Positions 60,455 to 64,000 of a stretch of 64,000 bases of DNA are shown here, one piece after another. Under the pieces are notes generated by a model, which worked only from the letters and a program-made list of their open reading frames with translations, ran no database searches and was not told the DNA's origin. A program made the position numbers and the translations under genes. Origin of the DNA: Streptomyces canus (GTDB lineage Bacteria > Actinomycetota > Actinomycetes > Streptomycetales > Streptomycetaceae); the NCBI RefSeq assembly GCF_030816965.1, contig NZ_JAUSYQ010000002.1, positions 6,810,001 through 6,874,000 of the forward strand, given 5' to 3'. Within the stretch, counting starts at the first letter, position 1. Every line of letters starts with the position of its first letter.

Positions 60455-60816
60455 CACACGTCCCCGTCGATTGAGCATCATGGTGGCCCCGGCCGGGGCC
60501 ACCACCGCGTACAGCCGGAGCCGGGTCGGATATGGGGGGAGCGAAGCCCCGGGCTGCCCAGCGTGTTCCGTAGCCCCGTCACGGTAGGCCGCAGTTCCAG
60601 CGGAACGCATGAGTCCACCGTCGGATGGCACCGCGCTGAGATGCGACTGTAGGAGGAGTCCCGCTACCCCCGTAGTCGCAAAGCGGCCGCTGAGCTGACG
60701 TGTTCGATTGCCACTCCGGTTGCACGGGGAGCATGCTTCGGGTTGCGACTCCGGTCGCATGCGAGGGCGACCCGGGATCGATGTGGCATCGCTTGCCCCG
60801 CGCTGAGGATGGCCGG

Positions 60817-62298
60817 ATGACCGAGACCATCACGGGGCTGTACATGTCCCCGCTGGAGTTTCTTGCCCTGCTGGGTGCCGTCGCGCTGGTGGTGGCGCGC
60901 TGGCTTCCCCCCGCTGCCCGCCCGCGCGTCACGATCGCGGCGGGGGTGGTGTTGGTGCTGTCCACGATCGCGCTGAGTGTGACGGGTGTGATGGGTGTGA
61001 CGGGTGCGACGGGGATCCGCTGGCAGCTGTTGCCGGTACTGGCAGGCGGTGCCTTCGCGCTGCCGTTCGCCTTCTCTCCTCTGTTGCGCCGCCGTAGCGG
61101 TCGGCCGGCGCGGCGGGCCCGGTGGTGGCTGGCGTTGCCGGGGTCGGCTGCCTGCGTCGGTCTGATCGCCATGGGCCCGGTGGCCGCCTGGTCCTTTCCC
61201 GTACCCGTGTTTCCCGAGCCGTCAGGTCGTTTCGCGGTCGGCACCCGTGTGGTGCAGTGGACCGACCCGCACCGCCCCGAGACCTTCACCGCCGACCCGC
61301 ACGACCGGCGCACGGTCGTGGTCCAGCTCTGGTATCCCGCGCGGAAGAGCCCCGCGGGCGCGCGGCGGGCTCAGTACCTGGGACGCACGGAGCACGAGGC
61401 GCGCATCGTCTCCGACGCCCTCGCTCGCGAGGTCGGCCTGCCCGGCTTCCTGGTCGACGGCGTCCCGCGTGCCCACACCCGTGCGGTCTTCAACGCCGCG
61501 GTGGCCGGCGGGAGTGAACGATTCCCGGTCGTACTGTTCTCCCCCGGGTCGGGCGGAGTGCGCACCCAGAACACCGCCTGGGCGGAGGAACTGGCCAGCC
61601 ACGGCTACGTGGTCGCCGCCCTCGACCACCCGTACGACTCCGCCGCCGTCGTCCTCACCGACGGCCGCACGATTCGCACCAGAATCGACTCAACCGGCGA
61701 CCGGGACAAGGACAACACGCTGGCGGCCCGCTGGACGGCTGTTCGGGCCGCTGACCTCGGCTTCGTTCTCACCCAGCTGGACCGGCTGGGCCGAGGTGAG
61801 ATCTCCGGCCCGCTGACCGGACGCCTGGACACCAGCCGGGTCGCGGTGACCGGCCACTCCATGGGGGGTGCCGCCGCCCTGCAGGCAGCTCGGCAGGACG
61901 CCCGCTTCGACGCCGTCATCGACCTGGACGGCTACCCCCACGGCCCCACCTCGCCCTCCCTCCATCGGCCGACGCTCGCGCTCACCCAGGCCATCACCCC
62001 CGAAACCGACCCGCACTACCTACCCCGCCTCACCAAGGTCCTCGAGCACAACGCCGCGACGAGCTACCGGCTCACGATCCCCGGCGCCGCGCACCTCACC
62101 TTCATGGACGGCCCCCTGTATCTGCCGCCCGTGCCCTCGATAGTCGGCTCCCTCGGCCGCGCCGAGAGCCCGCACGTCGTCGCCGTAACCTCTCTCGCCT
62201 TTCTGGACGCCACCCTGCGGCACACACCCGGTGACCTGGCCGGCATTCTGTCGGCCTACGGTGACCTCAGCGTCTACCGCCCGGGCGACAGCCGCTGA
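60817..62298 (+). CDS. Membrane-anchored PAF-acetylhydrolase-like alpha/beta hydrolase
   Basis: A 493-residue protein. Three N-terminal membrane helices (LEFLALLGAVALVVARWL, VTIAAGVVLVLSTIALSVTGVM, WWLALPGSAACVGLIAMGPVAAW) precede a catalytic domain of the platelet-activating-factor acetylhydrolase group. Motifs are VVVQLWYPA, FPVVLFSPGSGG (oxyanion region), the nucleophile elbow GHSMGG (Ser348), acid DLDGYPHG and a late His in IPGAAHLTF. It should cleave short acyl esters or phospholipids at the cell surface. GAGGA precedes ATG. It is divergent from the two-component system, which may control it. Confidence 0.88.
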   Translation: MTETITGLYMSPLEFLALLGAVALVVARWLPPAARPRVTIAAGVVLVLSTIALSVTGVMGVTGATGIRWQLLPVLAGGAFALPFAFSPLLRRRSGRPARRARWWLALPGSAACVGLIAMGPVAAWSFPVPVFPEPSGRFAVGTRVVQWTDPHRPETFTADPHDRRTVVVQLWYPARKSPAGARRAQYLGRTEHEARIVSDALAREVGLPGFLVDGVPRAHTRAVFNAAVAGGSERFPVVLFSPGSGGVRTQNTAWAEELASHGYVVAALDHPYDSAAVVLTDGRTIRTRIDSTGDRDKDNTLAARWTAVRAADLGFVLTQLDRLGRGEISGPLTGRLDTSRVAVTGHSMGGAAALQAARQDARFDAVIDLDGYPHGPTSPSLHRPTLALTQAITPETDPHYLPRLTKVLEHNAATSYRLTIPGAAHLTFMDGPLYLPPVPSIVGSLGRAESPHVVAVTSLAFLDATLRHTPGDLAGILSAYGDLSVYRPGDSR

Positions 62299-62549
62299 TC
62301 AGCTGTGCCACGGCAGCCGACGGCACGGCCGTTCCCTTGTGGAGGACGAGGTTCTGCCGGGCGATCGCCGGCCGGCCGAAGACGATGGCGTCGACACCAC
62401 AGGTCGAGCCCCTCGGACCAGTCCGAGTCATCCACCGGCGTGCCGGCGGTGGCCAGTGGCGTACAGGTGCAGGACCTTGTGGCCGACCCCCTTTCCGTCG
62501 ACGTAGACGCGCTCGGCGCGGTATAGGCACCGGCCCGTCAGCACGGGGG

Positions 62550-62992
62550 TCACCGCGGCTCTGCCAGGACGTGGCCGACGGCGTCCGCCGGGGTGCGGGG
62601 GCGGGGCACGGACAGGGAAGGGGCGAGGTCGAGCCGCTTGTCCATCTCCAGGCGGAAGGTCCCGTACGGGTTGATGTTCGACCAGAGCAGGTGCAGGGCG
62701 AGCATCGAGGTCTCGGCGTGCTCCTTGTCCGGGCCGGTCAGCGCGCCGTCCTTGCCGTAGTGGAGCACGGTGTTCGCGCTGTTCCAGTTCTCCACGACCT
62801 GGAGGCCGCCGTGGATCTCCCGGCGCAGGCCGGGGGCGGCGAGGTAGTCGCAGGCGAAGACCGTACGCACGGCGGGGCCGAGTTCTTCGAGCGCGGCGTA
62901 CGTGGGGTGCTTGGGGCCGCCGCGGGTGAAGCGCCGCAGCACCTGCTCGGCCTCCGCCGTCCCCAGGCGGAGCGCGGTGGCGTACTCGAGAC
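62550..62992 (-). pseudogene. Tn3-family transposase C-terminal fragment
   Basis: [93 protein letters not shown], and then a C-terminus with [18 protein letters not shown], reads as the last ~140 residues of a Tn3/Tn4556-type transposase. The preceding ~800 residues are absent: upstream sequence changes abruptly at about 62992. It keeps one of the late catalytic Glu regions only. Confidence 0.88.
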
Positions 62993-63030
62993 AACGTTGA
63001 GCTGCGGGTCGTGCCGTTGGCGGTCGGATC

Positions 63031-63102
63031 TTGTTCCGGGACGACCTGTGGGAGCGGGTGGCTCCGCTGTCGCCGCGTACTCCCGAGCGCAGTTGGTCCG
63101 GA
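63031..63102 (+). pseudogene. IS5-type transposase N-terminal fragment
   Basis: [19 protein letters not shown] resembles the N-terminal DUF4096 motif (D-x-x-W-x-x-x-x-PLLP) of IS5-family transposases. The remainder is absent. It abuts the Tn3 fragment. Confidence 0.5.
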
Positions 63103-63179
63103 CTTCGGATGTGCCTGATGCGAGCGGGGCAGGGGCCTCAGTCGCCGTCCTGCGGGGGGGACAGCCACTCAGTGGTTCT

Positions 63180-63365
63180 TCACCGGCCGTCGCACGGGTC
63201 GTCGCCCACAGGCATCGGCTTGGTGTCGGCCGCCAGGCAGGAGGAATACACCCGCGGCGGAGTGAGCTGCGGCTGTGGTTCCGTCGCGGCGCTCACAGCA
63301 ATGAATGCCACGGCCCCGGCACAGATCAGCCCCGCTATCACGGAGAGCCCTGTACGGCGGCTCAC
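63180..63365 (-). CDS. Small exported/membrane protein
   Basis: A 61-residue protein with an N-terminal hydrophobic helix (LSVIAGLICAGAVAFIAVSAA) and a short exported tail (PPRVYSSCLAADTKPMPVGDDPCDG) containing two Cys. The tail shares PPRVY-x3-LAAD with the protein at 55482. It overlaps the upstream small gene by 4 bases, so the two are coupled. Confidence 0.6.
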   Translation of the reverse strand: MSRRTGLSVIAGLICAGAVAFIAVSAATEPQPQLTPPRVYSSCLAADTKPMPVGDDPCDGR

Positions 63366-63652
63366 CGGTCGCCGCTGAAGTGTTCAAGAATTTCATCGCT
63401 GCAGTCGTCCGCGCCGACCCGGGTTCGCGAGAAGGCCAGCACGCCGTCGTCATTGCCTTCCCTCTTGGCCTTGGCCAGCTGCGTCTCGATGTTCGCGATG
63501 TACTCGGCGCACTCGGCGCTGACGGGCTTCTCGGGCTGCGGGTCAGGAGCCGGAGAGGCGTTCAGTGCGGTGGTGGCAGCGATACCGGCCGCGCACAGCA
63601 CCGCCCATGCGGCAACCCACGTGCGGCGGCTCATCCCTAACGGCTTGGGCAT
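63362..63652 (-). CDS. Small secreted protein
   Basis: A 96-residue protein. A signal/anchor helix (WVAAWAVLCAAGIAATTAL) is followed by a charged helical domain with two Cys (SAECAEYIANIETQLAKAKREGNDDGVLAF, then DDCSDEIL), probably disulphide-bonded. No family was recognised. Its stop overlaps the next small gene. Confidence 0.65.
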   Translation of the reverse strand: MPKPLGMSRRTWVAAWAVLCAAGIAATTALNASPAPDPQPEKPVSAECAEYIANIETQLAKAKREGNDDGVLAFSRTRVGADDCSDEILEHFSGDR

Positions 63653-63861
63653 GTAGGCATCCTACGAGCGTCACGCCGGGCCTCTTCCAGATCTCGTCGG
63701 ACTCGTCCCGATGCTCTTGTGGCCAGCCGCCTCGGGCCTGTTCGGTGCAACCGGCCTCAGGGGCTGACCAGCTGAACGTGACGTACATGAGCGCTGAGTG
63801 CATCGGCTGCGCTGCCAACGCCGCCGCCGTTCTTTCAGTCGGTCCCGGCGGCGCCTTTCGG

Positions 63862-64000
63862 TCAGGCGTTGAGAGCCTGGCTCAGGGTGCGGTGGCAGGC
63901 GATGACGGTGTCGAGGCCGACGATCTGGATGGTGCGCAGTACGGCCTGGGTCGGTGCGGCCAGGCGCAGCCAGCCGCCGGCCTCGGTGAGGTCGCGGTGG
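63862..64000 (-). CDS. STAS-domain protein (partial, C-terminus)
   Basis: The C-terminal 45 residues (HRDLTEAGGWLRLAAPTQAVLRTIQIVGLDTVIACHRTLSQALNA) match the end of an anti-sigma-factor antagonist/STAS domain. The rest lies beyond the window. Such proteins act in partner-switching control of sigma-B-like factors. Confidence 0.8.
   Translation of the reverse strand, partial: HRDLTEAGGWLRLAAPTQAVLRTIQIVGLDTVIACHRTLSQALNA

Overview
The window is high-GC actinobacterial chromosome, almost certainly Streptomyces. The evidence is very strong G/C third-position bias, frequent GTG starts, 4-base stop/start overlaps, a complete conservon (cvnABCD), an HspR-type operator before lon, a Ku/LigD-polymerase pair, and typical Streptomyces intergenic inverted repeats. 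From memory, the lon-to-Ku order resembles the S. coelicolor core chromosome; this was not checked.

Core-like left part (about 1-33,500). It opens with a decayed acetyltransferase gene and an intact one, then lon, a GH25 lysozyme, a MarR regulator, a non-coding tandem repeat array, a PP2C-like phosphatase, the conservon with a StyA-like flavoprotein, an NlpC/P60 hydrolase, a TetR gene, two divergent di-iron enzyme genes, a shape/division pair (FtsW/RodA with a class B PBP), an SH3 protein with a Gln/Asn-rich linker, and a lipoprotein plus orphan histidine kinase. Next come a dual-specificity phosphatase, a NERD protein, LigD-polymerase and Ku (two-component NHEJ), cyclophilin, an acyltransferase, a frameshifted MFS exporter, and a stress-type SDR facing a hemerythrin gene.

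Accessory middle part (about 34,000-55,500). Remnants of an epimerase, possibly a HAD protein, a MaoC protein, a permease, an integrase and an enolase-superfamily gene are mixed with intact cargo. The intact genes are a PIN/antitoxin pair, a cysteine-rich DUF2182/DUF1326/NrtS/DUF1326 cluster, a 901-residue HTH/P-loop/TPR protein, a 466-residue protein of unknown function, a tyrosine recombinase, a GHKL-ATPase fused to a predicted nuclease domain, a full-length RNA polymerase alpha gene away from any ribosomal operon, an ArsR/CDF metal pair, and a PD-(D/E)XK-like protein. The 3' half of a tRNA-Arg(CCG) gene looks like an attachment-site scar, and three copies of one integrase family (one intact, two broken) suggest repeated insertion and decay. 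This looks like a mobile or defence island.

Right end (55,500-64,000). It holds a small membrane protein, a PBP with an N-terminal extension, a cold-shock gene with a terminator-like hairpin in its leader, a NarL-type two-component system divergent from a PAF-acetylhydrolase-like membrane hydrolase, Tn3 and IS5-type transposase remnants, two small exported proteins, and the C-terminus of a STAS protein cut by the window edge.

The most interesting points are the extra rpoA 21 bases tail-to-tail from the GHKL-nuclease gene, the protein with two P-loops, the tRNA scar with related integrase relics, the 224-bp dimeric tandem array, and the cysteine-rich cluster around a decayed permease.
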